This document shows, piece after piece, positions 12,949 through 25,855 of a DNA stretch of 64,000 bases (position 1 is its first letter; every line of letters begins with the position of its first letter). The DNA comes from Zygnema cylindricum (taxonomy: Eukaryota > Streptophyta > Zygnematophyceae > Zygnematales > Zygnemataceae). The DNA lies in NCBI GenBank assembly GCA_037447655.1, contig JBBHKE010000867.1, positions 126,001 to 190,000 of the forward strand, in the 5' to 3' direction. Both the position numbers and the translations under genes were made by a program. The notes under the pieces are model-generated. The model did no database searches and had not been told where the DNA came from. It saw only the letters and a list, made by a program, of their open reading frames with translations.

Positions 12949-13686
12949 TCTCGACAAAGCTTAATGTCTAGACTCTAGAGTAAATGTTTTCTGAGTAAAA
13001 ATACAAATTACATGGTAAAACGACAAAGGTAATTTTTTAATACCGTCGATTGATTTGACCTACGGTCCAATGGCGATCTTACCTAACTTTAAACTGCTTC
13101 CTGGAAATTAAATTACAAAAATTAGCCGTGTCGTTACAAAATATTAAACTGGACACCGTTATATTTTACTGCGCAGGGAATTGACCAAGACCAGTTTGAT
13201 GAAAAGTTGGCTTCTTATTTCAGCCCGTGGTCCCCACGCGCGTTCACCTGATTTGCTGGTACGATATTTTAACAAGTGGCGGATATTGCTCGATGACGAG
13301 AAGATCAAGAATCAAAATCTAATCCAATCGGATTAATTCCAGCAACTAGAGACGCGTGCATAAGAATCTTTCGGTAGGGAGATTGTTATCCTAACTGAGA
13401 ATGTGATATCCATCGACGGGAAGAAATAGTCGCAGTGCTGAAAAGTTGTTTACACAAAATTTTCAACAGTATCTAGTCTACAGATTCTATAAAACAAAAA
13501 TTTTTACAGCAAGACTTCGTGATTGGTTTTGTAAGATTCGATTCTGCATGGAATGGAGCTACAGTAATTTTCATTGCACTTTTTGAATAATTTTTTTTTC
13601 TTTGTTTTCGCCATCTATATGTATATTTTTCACCTAAAACGGGAAAACGCTCTTATACGAGCAAAATTTATGACGTTACAGTACAG

Positions 13687-13905
13687 TACACCGCCAATCG
13701 TTATTAGCGTTGTGTACGCTAATTCCGTCCCGCTTTTTTTTTTTAATTCTCAAATATAATTATCCACACTATTTTTTAAAAACCTTAATTCCTAATTAGA
13801 ATGGATGATTTCTTCGAAAATTTCCAAATTCCCAATTAGCGTAAACCACGCTAATTATTCGTATACGCTAAAAAAGCTTACACGCTAATAACGATTGGCC
13901 GTGTA
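13687..13905. mobile_element. Small TACACC element (219 bp) in repeat R copy 2
   Basis: TACACCGCCAATCGTTATTAGCG faces CGATTGGCCGTGTA. The flanking GACGTTACAGTACAG and AGTACGAACCTAACC are nearly contiguous in copy 1 near 8015-8050, which shows the unoccupied state. Confidence 0.75.
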
Positions 13906-13975
13906 CTGTTCAGTACAGTACGAACCTAACCTGTCCTGAAAGTCGAACTAATAATGTATTTTTAAGGGTTCATGC

Positions 13976-14196
13976 TACACAGTGAATCGCTATTAGCGTC
14001 AATGTTTTTTTCGCCACTTAAAACATATTTTCTCCGTACACACTTGTCGGATTTTCAATTTGAGACCGCCAATCGGAAGCTGAGAATGCTACCTTTCAAT
14101 CGCAACCGTCAGATTTACAATTTGACCTGTGTGTACGGAGAAAAAAATGTTTTAAATGGCAAAAACACATTAACCCAATAGCGATTCACGGTTGTA
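13976..14196. mobile_element. TACACC element, family A, inside repeat R copy 2
   Basis: It has TACACAGTGAATCGC and CGATTCACGGTTGTA ends. It is the counterpart of 8113-8330. Confidence 0.75.
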
Positions 14197-14565
14197 CCTG
14201 TATGCTACGTACTTTTCGAACATACGTTGAAACATTCTGCGCGTTTGACGGCGGCCACTGACGTCAGATAATGCAATCTCCAAAATATCCGTACAGTCTG
14301 GAGGCCGGTTTGGCAGAAAATCTTGTTGGTCCCTGCAGCATTTTTCAGAAGATGCCCGCCAGTTTGATATTTTCTTTGTCCTATCTGATTTGTCCTTGTC
14401 CGCACGATTTTATTTTTTCAAACCATGCAGAGCCGTAACAGTGCTAGCTAGCTGGCGCCTTACTTTTTCTTATTATCTCACTGTACGAAGTCCGGCAGCC
14501 GTACACCCAAACGAGAAACGCATGTGCATGGACTATTATGTTCGGTCGGGCGGCTAGGGTTTGTA

Positions 14566-14873
14566 CCATAGTTCAAAAGTAGGCGTTTTTATGGTAGGCC
14601 TTTGGTCGGCGCCTTTATCGTAAGTTGTGCTATGGGCTTTTCATGTGATCTTATTAGATCGCTTCTTTGATCAGCGACCGTCCGATCGTCCGAATCTGAC
14701 GGTGTAAAAAAATATATTTGGTTTTAATGTTTTAATTGGTCCAATTATAGGTCCGAATGTTTTAATTGGTCCGAATAGGTCTGAATACAATATGGGTCTT
14801 AAGGTCATATTGCATGTTTTGCATACAATAGGCATATTGTATGGGCCTACTTTCACCTACTTTTGAACTATGG
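14566..14873. mobile_element. CCATAG element copy 3
   Basis: The inverted CCATAG/CTATGG ends are flanked by TTTGTA on both sides. The uninterrupted site is seen at about 8700-8712 in repeat R copy 1 (GGCTTTGTACTTTGTC), so the 6-bp target duplication is directly demonstrated. Confidence 0.85.
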
Positions 14874-14988
14874 TTTGTACTTTGTCTGTCGGAACTCTGG
14901 AAGATTTTTGAAGGGAATGTACGGCATATAACTTTCACCTAAAGATTTTGAAGGCGGTTTAGGGTTTAGGGTTTCCATGCATATCACT

Positions 14989-15294
14989 CATAGTTCAAAA
15001 GTAGGTGAAAGTATGCCCATACAATATGCCTATTGTATGAAAAATATACAATATGACCTTAAGACCCATATTGTATTCGGACCTATTCGGACCAATTAAA
15101 ACATACGGACCAGAAATTGGACCAATTAAAACATTCGAACCACAATTTTTTATTTTCACCGTCAGATTCGGACGATCGGACGGTGGCTGATCAAAGTATC
15201 GATCTAAGAAGATCACATGAAAAGCCCATAACACAACTTACGATAAAGGCGCCAACCAAAAGCGTACCATAAAAACGCCTATTTTTGAACTATG
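14989..15294. mobile_element. CCATAG element copy 4 (inverted orientation)
   Basis: The ends CATAGTTCAAAAGTAGG and ATTTTTGAACTATG are slightly eroded. ATCACT lies just outside both ends. The empty site is at about 8805-8820 in repeat R copy 1. Confidence 0.75.
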
Positions 15295-15391
15295 ATTATC
15301 ACTGGTTATCAACTTACCGGTAAATCGGAGTCAGGACTACTTGAATAACTGAAAAATAGAGTGTTTGGGCACTCTCACTGATGGAATAAAC

Positions 15392-15957
15392 TACACCTCG
15401 AATCGTAATTAGAGTAAATAACGCTAATTTGGTCGCTCGAAATTTCGACTCTATCACGTCAAATAGAGTAAATGATTCTATTTTTTTCATTATTATAATT
15501 TAGGTGAGGTTTAATTAGCGTAAAAAATTATAATATAGGTTCGTTTTAAATAGTGTGGAGTACGGACGACGTCCGACCGTGCAAAGTTGTACTTTTATAA
15601 GTAAAAAGATACAAATAATGATTTAATAGAATCGCGCTCGCACGTGAAATCGCACTAAACAAAAAAATAATCATATCGAAAAAAAGCCGTTCGCATAACT
15701 CTCGTCCGTCGACAGCATCGTCGTCAGTGTGAACATTACCTGACATTCAGCGCGACATATAGTCCTAACGTCATAATGACGTCAAAAATATACGGACTGA
15801 CAGATTTTGTATGTCCATGTAATTTAGTGTTCATAATTTCAGCGCGGATAATTATTGCCGACATAACCCAATATAGAGTACTTAAATAAATTAGAGTAAA
15901 CTTCCTCTGTGAAAATGTTCTATCACATAAATTAGAGTTCATACTCTAATTGTTAAT
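15392..15957. mobile_element. TACACC element, family B, right end truncated
   Basis: The left end is TACACCTCGAATCGTAATTAG and the body is similar to 9115-9686. The right terminus is missing; instead an inverted copy begins at 15958. Confidence 0.65.
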
Positions 15958-16469
15958 TACACCGCGAGTCGTAATTAGCGTAATGAAAAAATTAGAGTAC
16001 AAAAACTAAAAAAAACAATTAAAGTAATGAACGCTAATTTATGTGGTAGAGCTGTTTCAACTATGAAGTTTACTCTAATTTATTTTAGTACTCTAATTTG
16101 GCACGCTAATATCCTCTACTGTAAATAAGATATTCGTACAGAATTTGGCAAAACGTACAGTTTATAGTCACTATGACGTTTGCACTATGCGGTTTGTTAA
16201 AACGCAGTTACATGATAACGACATTTATTAAATCATTATTTGTACTTTTTTACTTAATAAAGGACAATTTTGCACGGTCGGAGGTCGTCCGTACTCCACA
16301 CTATTTGAAACGAACCTATATTATAATTAAAAACGCTAATTAAACTTTACCTTAAATAGAATAATGAAAAAATTAGAATCATTTACTCTATTTCATGTGA
16401 TAGAGTCGAAATTTCGAGCGACCGAATTAGAGTTATTTACTCTAATTAGTAATTACGATTCGCGGTGTA
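15958..16469. mobile_element. TACACC element, family B, inverted neighbour
   Basis: TACACCGCGAGTCGTAATTAG faces ATTACGATTCGCGGTGTA. It runs opposite to the preceding copy, making a large imperfect inverted repeat. Confidence 0.7.
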
Positions 16470-18428
16470 CTGTATCGTGTACGGCGCTTAGTTTTTATAA
16501 TAATAATTATTAACTTTTATTTATTTGTTTTTATATTTTTTTGGTGTGTACTGTTTTTTAATGTGTTCATGCGGTTCCAAAAACCAGTATTCTGGCAAAA
16601 AGTGATTTGTTTTTTTATGCAAAAAGTCAAAAACACAAAACAATACGTTTCGTACTGCCCTTAAGACTTTTGCAAATCCACCGACATTTCTAACCACAGT
16701 GGTACGGCTTCTAGGACGCTTATGACATGAAGTGAGACCTCCTGTCACCAACATTTTGGCTTCACACGATTTACCTTTACTGCCAGAATCTGACAGCCTT
16801 TGTCGATTATATTGACTTGGACAGGTGAACAAAGCCAGAATGTACGGAACTGTCATAATCTCTGGATATTGACAGCTGTTCACATTTATTCGTGCAACCT
16901 ATTAACGAGTGTGAAACAGGGATATCCCTTCCGTACATATGTGACAACTGATAGCCTCTTAGCGGCTCCTTACATGAACAGTACATGTGCTATAAGAATA
17001 TGCTTCATTATAGAACCGTACATAAATACATGTACGTAGCTCGCGCCGTCCAATCGCGCGGCGTGAAGTACGCTACATTTCATAAAATCTTCTTCTCCAA
17101 TAAACGAATAAAAGTCAATAGGCCCTGTCCATAGCTGGCGCCTCGCCACGTGGATATGCAATGTCGTCAGATCCGAGTCATCATATTATTTCCTTTTGAA
17201 TACCTGACTGGACAATGGATAAAAGACGTGCTCAGCTTGAAATTGAACCAGCCCCCAGGAATCGCGATATGGTGATGCTGTCATTTGAATCGGTACAAAT
17301 TTTCGATTGCAGAAAGTTAACCTATCCGAGTGCGCAAAAGTCCTCCATCGGAGATTCGGAGTTCACGCCTCGGTTCCTCGGCATTGAAGCCCCAACAAGT
17401 TTTAGCAAACGCGTGCAAAGCATAAGGACAAAATGTCGTTGTGGTCCCCGTATGTTTGACGTTTAGCACAACGCCAAATTACGGGAAGGGGAAAAATGTT
17501 GAAAATTTCAACAAGCAAAATCTGAAGCGGCCAAGAAAACAGAGACCACTGTTCTAAAAAAATTATTGCTCGTAGGTACAACCTTAGGTACAAGCGAGAA
17601 TTTACACGTGGCTGTTTAAGAGTTGTTGCCAACTGTTTAATGTAAAGACGCCCCTTTCCCGTTACCACTACAGTACAGAAGCGCATACGACACTGGAATC
17701 GACGGTCTCGATTCCAGCTGATTATTATTATAGCCGACGGAGTCCAATAATTTGTCCTGTCTGGACAGATCCGATATTATATAATCTTTCCTGTCGCACG
17801 GCTGGGGCGTGAAGCCCCGAATTTGGTTACGTATCCTGATGACAGAGAGAGCCACGTGGACATCTTCTGACAGTAAGAGTGTAACCAGCCTGTTAAAAAG
17901 GATCCTCAGCTTTCCAATCTAGCGGGATCTTCCTAATAAATGTCAGAGTACGGGTATATGTTCCGTACAATCCACTTGTGGAACTTTTCTAGGGAAAAGG
18001 AAAAGTCGGACCTTTGGCTACGGCCGCATTCAAATCTGATTCTCGTACGGATTGACACAGTTCCGTAAAAGCTGCCACGTGGTAACAATTTTGACGGCAA
18101 TGTCAGGTTTGGAAGCTCCGGCAATGTGAATGTTTCCGCCAGATTTTTTTTTATCCGATACGTATGTCAAAAATTCAAAATGTTATTCCCAAGAAAATGT
18201 GGAGTAAATCTTTGCCGTCCGTACGACAGTATGTACCTTCTACGTGGCACGATACCAGAGGATGTAGTTTTTATATTTTCACTTGTCAGAAGGGTCTGAA
18301 AACGATTCTATTTCCAAGGTCCAAACTTTGACATGTACATGAGCCAACCAGAGTGTTACAAAAAAAAACAGTGATATTTTTTAAACTAGTAAATCAACGC
18401 CCGTTACACGGGCATGTACCGTGTCAAC
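16470..18428. other. Intergenic stretch, no gene recognised
   Basis: Base composition is more balanced than in the neighbours. Open frames such as 17215-17466 (+) and 16521-16883 (-) have no motif I recognise and no convincing splice partners. Confidence 0.5.
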
Positions 18429-18990
18429 TACATCGCCAATCGCTATTAGCGTAAAAGTTTATTTAGCATATATGAATAATTACCGCTGCTTATGCTAATT
18501 AAGAATTTGAAAATCTTGAATAAAAAACATACATTCTAATTGTTTAATAATTATAATTTGGGTCTTTGAAAAAAAAAAATATCGGTCGCAAACATGCTTA
18601 CACTAATATAGGTATTTGTACAAAATCTGACAAATCGTACACAAATCGTATGTTCACACAATCGAAACGTGGTTGCTGGACGAATATGTGCGAGCGTGAT
18701 ATTTGACAACCCGATTATATCCCCTTTTTAGAGCGCACATTCTCATGCGTCCGCGGTTACTAAAACTCATTAATTATGCTTTTTCACTTAAAAAAATACA
18801 ATTTTGTACGGTCTGACATTGTCCGTACACCACACTAATTAAATGATGAAGTACTTCTGTTTTGTACGGTACTAACAAATTAACCCTAAAGAGAGTAAAG
18901 AAAAAAATAGAATGAACTACGCTAATGGAGAAAAAAAAAAAAAACGGGGTGGAATTAGCGTACACTACGCTAATAGCGATTGGCGGTGTA
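18429..18990. mobile_element. TACACC element, family B (562 bp)
   Basis: TACATCGCCAATCGCTATTAGCG faces CGCTAATAGCGATTGGCGGTGTA. It contains the GTCCGTACACCACACTA segment also seen in the split copy at 19572-20000, so it is a useful full-length reference for that copy. Confidence 0.8.
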
Positions 18991-19355
18991 GTGTTGGGTA
19001 TCGAGGACCTATTGCCGATATTCGATATATATCGCCTTTTAGGGATCCGGTATTCAATATATCGAATCCATGTACATAGAAGCTAAATATCCGGATATTC
19101 ACGCGATTTTTTTCTTTTCTTCCCGATTTTTTTCTCAACCCCTTCCCCCCCCCCACTGTGGCGCTCGCTCAGTGGGGGGGGGGGGGGGGGGGGGGGGGTC
19201 CGTACGATTTTCCGCACGATTTTTGTTCTTCAGCTGTACGAACACCCATTTTTCGCGATGTATATCGCGATAATTTATGTTGGTCCCGATACGATATATT
19301 GAGGATTCTGCTCGAACGATTATCGCGATATGAATTTACCCGATACCCAACACTA
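18989..19355. mobile_element. hAT-like element (367 bp) with G-run hairpin
   Basis: TAGTGTTGGGTATCG faces CGATACCCAACACTA. The interior repeats the word ATATCG and holds a C-run/G-run hairpin at about 19145-19198 around GTGGCGCTCGCTCAGTG. It overlaps the last two bases of the preceding element. No clean 8-bp duplication is visible for this copy. Confidence 0.7.
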
Positions 19356-19375
19356 CTGTCAAGTTTATCATGCCC

Positions 19376-19570
19376 GTACCCCGGACGTACGGCAACGTCA
19401 CGTTGTGCCAGCAGTACGGCGGTCTGTACCGCTGACGCATGGCAACGTCACGTGACGCATGGCAACGTCAGTTGTGCTAGCGGTTCGGCGGTCTGTACCG
19501 CTGACGCACGGCAGCGTCACGTTGTGCCAGCGGTAAAGCGGTCCGTACTGCGGACGATCGCAAGACAACG
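19376..19570. repeat. 45-bp minisatellite, left part
   Basis: About four units of a ~45-bp repeat containing GGCAACGTCACGTTGTGCCAGCGG-type sequence and a GTACxGCGGTCTGTACCG segment. It is continued at 27021-27440 and is interrupted by the TACACC element. Confidence 0.8.
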
Positions 19571-20679
19571 TTACACCGCGAATCGTTAATAGTGTCAAAG
19601 TTTAAATAGGGTTGAAGGTAATTTACTGTAATTGATGCTAATTAAGATTTTTTTTTTTTTTTAAAATGGTGTATTTTAATTTCGGCTTAATGCTAATTTG
19701 GGAAAAACAGAAATTAAATATTCTCCGTACGATTATATACATTAACATATGTATTCGTACAAATATTAGAAATCGTACGCCGTCGTGAAATTTATTTTTC
19801 CGTACATGTCAGACTAATTTACTTGTCAGACTAATTCCGTTTTTTGAGTGCACGTTCCTATGCTTGCGCATCTGATTCAATTCATTTTTTGGAAAATTTT
19901 CACTTTAAAAGGTACATTAATGTACAGCATGACATCGACCGTACACCACACTATTTAGATCTTATTCTACTTTCATTTCTTACGCTATTCAATACGGTAT
20001 AATGCTCCGCGAGGAGAATCCGCGGCCGGTACAGGTCGAAACGAGGAGACTCGCGGAGGGTCGAGGAGAGTAACGCCGGCCGTAGGATAACCTCGCGGAG
20101 ACTCCCGCGGATGCCGGTTCGACACATTTCGAATTGGCCCGCGAAGACGTCACCGGGCCAGGTATACCTGTCTTAGCTGGCGGCGTACGACGTCTCGCGG
20201 GAGGACGCAAACGGATAAATAGGCTCTTTCGCGGCGGGCGATGTTTAAGCTCAAGTAAAACAAAAATTAATAATAACCAACGCCGCAAGTAAAACAAAAA
20301 ATAACAAAAACCAACGGACGAAGGCGTCCCAAAAAAATAAAATAAAAATTAGCACGTGCTCCCCATTGCCGCTACGTTACCATTACGCCTATATCGTCGA
20401 TCTCCTCGATACGTTGCCACTCAAAATAGAGTAGTTAATCACTCAATTTGTTGCTGGCTGATCGGGTGGTCCTTAGCGGCCGTAAGGCTGTTTTAATTAA
20501 TTAATATTTTGGTCGCCAATATATTTTTAATGCTACTCAATTAATATATTTTTATAATTACGGAATATTAATGCATTAATCGTAATATAATACAACATTT
20601 ATATATAATACATCACAAATGTAAAAATATATACATTGGCTATCCGTTTAGATCTTGGACAAACAACATTCATAACAAA

Positions 20680-21575
20680 AAAAAACCAAATAAACAATGA
20701 GAATAGTTAGTCGTTGCATTTATTTTGTTTTATAATATCACAAAACGAAAACAAGAACAAATTTTACCCCCACAATTGATGCTATCGTTTTTGCTATTTT
20801 ACAATGTCTGAAACCTATTAAGATTGACAAACACAACGACTACATTTTTAATCGACCATAATAGAGAAAATGTATTTGGTTTGTGTTAAGTTCTAGTTTT
20901 TTATACATAAAACAAAAACATTAACTAAACCTTTTTGATCTAACGTAATTGTTGATAAAAAAAATGAAATATCCGATTAAGTATATGACAAAAGGCATTT
21001 ATAAAAAAAAAAACAAATAAACGATAATAATATTTAGCCGTTGCTTTTATTTTCTCTCCCACGATCGATGTTATGATTTTTGTATGTTACAATGTTTGAA
21101 ACCTATTAAATTTGACAAAAAAACGACTTCATTTTTTATCGACCATAATAGAGAAATTGTATCTTGTTTGTGTTACGTGATAGTCTGTTGTATACACCAA
21201 ATACACTAGCTAAAACTTTTTGATCTAACGTAATTGACAATACAAAAAATGAAATATCCGATTAGATATTTGACAAAAGACATTTATAAAAAAAAAAACC
21301 AAATAAGGGATGAGAGCTCTTAGTCGTTGCTTTTGTTTCGATTTGTAATATCAAAAAACGAAAAATATAACGAATTTTACCCCCACGATCGATGTTATCA
21401 TTTTTCTATCTTACAATGTTTCAAATCTATTAAATTTGATAAACACAAGGACTACATTTTTAATCGACGATGATAAATAAACTATATTTGGTTTGTGTTG
21501 AGTCATAGTTTGTTATATAAACCAAAACACATTAACTATTTTTTTTTAGCATAACGTAATTGTTGATAAAAATAA
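20680..21575. repeat. Three ~300-bp tandem repeats inside the Crypton
   Basis: The phrase CAAATAA(A/G)...TTAGTCGTTGC recurs at about 20688, 21013 and 21299. Each unit also contains TTTACCCCCACxATTGATG or TCCCACGATCGATG, then TTTTTATCGACCATAATAGAG, TTTTTGATCTAACGTAATTG and AAATATCCGATTA. It is non-coding and lies downstream of the recombinase gene. Confidence 0.8.
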
Positions 21576-21602
21576 TGAAAATAAAATCATATACATAAAT
21601 AA

Positions 21603-21605
<3 letters not shown>

Positions 21606-21678
<73 letters not shown>
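21606..21678. repeat. (TG)n microsatellite
   Basis: About 36 uninterrupted TG dinucleotides ending in TGCG. Confidence 0.95.
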
Positions 21679-21681
<3 letters not shown>

Positions 21682-22077
21682 TATCCAACTTAATGATGAA
21701 AACACATAGGGCAGCAAATATTAAATAATTTATTTTGTGAATACTAACTATAGTGAACATTTTGTGAAATACAATACAAAAAACATTAACTTCGACAACA
21801 TTAGAGATTACACGTCTTTTTTTATCAAATAATTTTTTTTATCACATAAAAAAACAAGCTATGCAATTTTAGGGTTTGTACAAAATAAAATAAAAAAACA
21901 AATAAAATATAAACATGTAATGGGCAGAAAAATAATAAAACTATAAGAAAACTTATTACGCGAGTTTCAATTTCTAAAAAAATAAGTTTAAATAAACATT
22001 ATAAGTTTCTACAAAGTTTCGAAAGCTACAAAAAACAAATTTATAACAGGTGCCAAAAAAGCCCCACAAACTTTAAT

Positions 22078-25000
22078 TTAGTTTTTTTTGTTTTCAGTCG
22101 CTAATCTCTTTGATATGTCGCGCAAACTCCATTTGTTCACGAATTGGCGATCTTGCAACCTGTCCAATGCCGTACTTAATGTTACCTCATTTTCTTTTGC
22201 TATTCTACCAACTTCTACCAAGATAACATTCCAATTATAAAACGTCCGATATTCTCCTTTCCTCCAACTAGTTCCACTTGATTCCAATTTCGCGATGGAA
22301 GGAAGTCCACCTATGCCATCGTGGTAGGCTTTCCACACATCTTTGACCGTGTGTAGTCGAGCTCCAATTTGTGTCATTAAAGAAACTTGATTTAAGTTTT
22401 CTTGCGATAGAACAGGACGTGGAAATTTTTCAGTTGTCCTTGTCGTTTCCTCAAGGGTTTCATGTTCTTCGTCTTCACTTCGAGGAAGATCGCGTTCAGG
22501 AGTCCCAATTCCCTTAGCTGATTCATTTTCTGATGATCTATTTTGATTTTCACATGGTTGTGTTCCATGCAACGGATCTCCATGACCGTTCATCATGTGC
22601 ATAATGCGGGTTAACCTGTCATCTATATTACAAATTTTCTCATTCAAGCTTGAAAGTGTCTCTTTTACATAGGACATTTCCTCTCCCATGTAATCGATTT
22701 TTCTTCCACATGTCTCACTCCACATGAAAAGCGAATCAACAGATTTTCCCACTTGTGAAATTGTGATCGGCACATTTGCTTCGGCATCAGCAATTGAAGC
22801 CCACATGTCTGATGCTTCATGACACGTTTTTTTGACTTCGTCTTTGAACGATGACCACAAACGAGATTCGAACAATTTGTGATTGAAGATAGGAAGATCA
22901 GGAAATAAATCCTGGAAAAAAACATGGTCCTGTAAAAACACACTTTTGAGCCATAACATGGTGTGAAGGAAATTTTGTGCGCTTAAATCTCTTTCAGATT
23001 TGGAAGCTCGAGCATTTCTCTGCACAAAAAAACATTTGTATGTTTTAATAGAAGAATAATTCATTAAGTATAAAACGAAAACCAAAAAAATAATACATTA
23101 AATATATATAAAAAAAATGTATATATATATATATATATATATTTATGAAATAAATATAAAAAAAATGTGATAGAAAGAGAAAAAAATAAAAAAATAAAAA
23201 GAGATTGAGTGGGAAAAAAAAAAAAAAAAAAAAAAAAAAACAAATTACCCAAAAAACATATAAAAAACAACATAAAAACAGGAAAACAATTGAAAAAATA
23301 CAAATACAATTGAAAAGACAAAAAAAATGAAAATAAACAAAAAACAACAAAAAAAATTCAAAATAAGTGATACCAGAAAAATAATAGAATAATAAAAAAA
23401 AATGCGACAAACATAAAACACCAAAGTTTACTTAACTAAAAAATTAATGATATAAATGGTGAGAGTTTTTATAAACATACCGTTGGCAGCTCAACATATG
23501 CCGTTTCGACCCACGGCCAAAACATAGCACAAAGAGTAGCAGGGGGTTTCACTCTGGAACGAGGTAGAAAATACTTTCTGGTGTTGTTTTCGTGTCCAGA
23601 AGCTTGTAGTAGAATGTCCGTTGGCAAATCCGTGACATATGAGTATGAAAAGTGGTCGGATGTCCAACGTCCCATCACTTTGATGGCTTCTCGATCAGCA
23701 CTGAAATATTTACCATAAAAGAAATCAAAAATTTGGAAAATTAGAACATAGATAACAAAACTTTATTATTTCAAATGAATGCATGATAAAAATCAAATGG
23801 TAAGTTTACGAAAACCCACCCTCCTGTCGCCAACATCGTTGCCCCTTGACCACGTCCGGCATGGGTTTTATGAGACAAGGAAATATTTTTGGTTTGGAAT
23901 GTTTTTTTTATATACTGGAACTGTGTATTATAGCAAAGAGGTTGCATAAACGGTGTTTCTTTTCCTTTTTCGTCTTTCGCTAAAACTCTCCCTTCCGTGA
24001 AAGGTTCACCGTACCAGGTTTCTTTCGTCGAAAAATTGGGAATTGCATTTTTATTTGTAGCTAATTCCCACCTCCAAAAAAACTGTTGGGCCACAGCACC
24101 TACCGGACAAACAAGAAAGTCTAAGTGACGCATGCATCCGATAAATTCCGCACGACCATTCTGCGGTTAAAAAATACCATAAAAAAAAAGAAAAAAAATT
24201 AGTAAAATTTGTTTTTGGGTTATGCACAAAACATTACAAAATACACATTTCGTTAAAGTTTCAATTTTATACATTACTTACCACATTAGTTTTCCCATTT
24301 CTTGTAACCATCGCCAAAACATAACCCTTGTCCGGCCCAAGATAAGGAAGATCATACGAAAAAACATCCGCTAACTGAGCATTTCTCGAATCATCGCCTC
24401 GACTGAGACACGCATGGTTCATGATAAATTGACTCCTACAAAAAACAAAAACAAAACATCAAAGAGAAAAAAAAATGGCAATGTTACAAATATAATGAGA
24501 GTTTTATTTGAAAAAATTATACCCTTTCTAAAAAAAAACAAAAAATGCATCACAAAAAAAATAAACAAAACAACACACACAAAAAAAATGACAATGTTAC
24601 AAACATAATTCGAGCTTTATTTAAATAGAATGTATATTTTATCCCAAAAAAAAAAATTGCACATAATTGTCGTCTCTGCGTTAAATAGACTTTGGAGTTA
24701 ACTTCTAAAAACTTTTTGCATCTCGAAAAAACATATTAAAAAAAATGTAATATAAAGTCAAAAATTAAAATCTAAACCCTAAAATAACAAAATTGGATAA
24801 GAAACTCAAATAAAAATGCACCCTTTAATAATAAAGTGTTAAGTAAAAAACAACATGAATCTAGAAAATGAAATGTAAAATTTAGTATTTTTATCGATAC
24901 ATACCTCACTTGAATGCTGGTGTATGGTTCCATCCCCAACTTTTTTTCTTTGTGCTTTCCTTCGGCCAACTCCAACCAAAATGTTGAAAACCCTTTGTAA

Positions 25001-25536
25001 TCTTCGAGAGAATACGCTTCTCGTATGCCTTCTTGACGGTCTTCATGGTTATTTTTTTTAAAATTTGATGTATTTTTTTTGGACTCTTGTAAAAGTTTTT
25101 GGATGATATTGTTATCTCTAAGATTTTCACCCCCTCCTCCTTTTATGGCTAATTGCGTTTTATACGAGTCTTGGAGTCCTTTCACCCATTGTATGAGTGT
25201 GGCATAACTTTTATTTTTGTTATTCTCTAATAGTCCAATAACCCCATCAGGTGTAATAGCTACATTTGGGTGCCCTTGTGCACTCCAAAATTTTTCATAC
25301 TGATTTAAACCTACTTGATAAGCTTTTCCTGTGTTTGGGTTACGGTGTTTTAATGTATCTTTGATGATCCGTGCTCTATCTGTTTCACTATATTGTGGGG
25401 GGTATTTTATTCCTACATTGTTATCGTCATCTTCTAAATGAACAATTTTTTGACAGGTTCCAAATGTGAGCCCTGAGACAATACTAGGTAAAATTTGAAA
25501 AATTCCCTTACGCCAAGAAAACATTGAAAATAACAA
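22078..25536 (-). CDS. Crypton tyrosine recombinase with NDC10_II-like and GCR1_C-like domains
   Basis: The exons I assign are 25536-24905, 24435-24282, 24160-23820, 23700-23481 and 23019-22078. All introns are GT-AG, all phases match, and no stop interrupts about 762 aa. Residues ~45-205 resemble the helical core-binding region. The catalytic part follows: SRGDDSRNAQLADVF (~222-236, first Arg), GKTNVNGRAEF, KTHAGRGQG (His362 and Arg365, the HxxR pair), and GRWTSDHFSYSYVTDLP with candidate nucleophile Tyr397. Next comes KYFLPRSRVKPPATL, then PWVE, the pattern typical of NDC10_II proteins. Residues ~505-580 may form a coiled coil. Residues ~673-742 (TVKDVWKAYHDGIGGLPSI, then SWRKGEYRTFYNW) match GCR1_C, a DNA-binding domain of fungal and oomycete Cryptons. 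Expected role: strand cleavage and rejoining for movement of the element in the nucleus. An alternative start at Met 5 is possible. Confidence 0.85.
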
Positions 25537-25701
25537 TTTTATGAAGAAGAAAAAAAAATAATCATAATAAAAATAAAATAATAAGAAAAACCTTTAAATT
25601 TTTTAATTTAAAATAAAAGTGTTGAAAGAAAAACAAGTAAATGAATAAAAAAGATAAAATAAAAAAATTAAAATAAAAACATAAAACGAAAACTCAAAAC
25701 T

Positions 25702-25855
25702 GTAGGATTTAGGGTTAGGCTGTAAGATTTAGGGTTAGGCTGTAGGATTTAGGGTTAGGCTGTAGGATTTAGGGTTACGCTGTAGGATTTACGGTTAGGT
25801 TGTAAGCTGTAGGATTTAGGGTTAGGCTGTAGGATTTAAGGTTAAACTGATTTAG
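25702..25855. repeat. 20-bp minisatellite GTAGGATTTAGGGTTAGGCT
   Basis: About seven units with small changes. Each contains the plant telomere heptamer TTTAGGG. It lies just upstream of the recombinase gene, inside the element. Confidence 0.9.

Larger units (their letters stand above)
12970..15391 (+). repeat. Repeat R copy 2 (with three insertions)
   Basis: It is similar to 5590-8915. It carries a small TACACC element at 13687-13905 and CCATAG elements at 14566-14873 and 14989-15294, which copy 1 lacks at those sites. Conversely, the TTA elements of copy 1 are absent here. Core length after subtraction is about 1.59 kb. Confidence 0.7.

Noticed and set aside
16521-16883. 120-codon open frame (-)
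   Set aside because: No motif, no credible start context and AT-rich ends. Treated as chance.
19158-19589. 143-codon open frame (+) across the G run
   Set aside because: It runs through a poly-G hairpin and the 45-bp minisatellite. Composition follows the repeats, not a protein.
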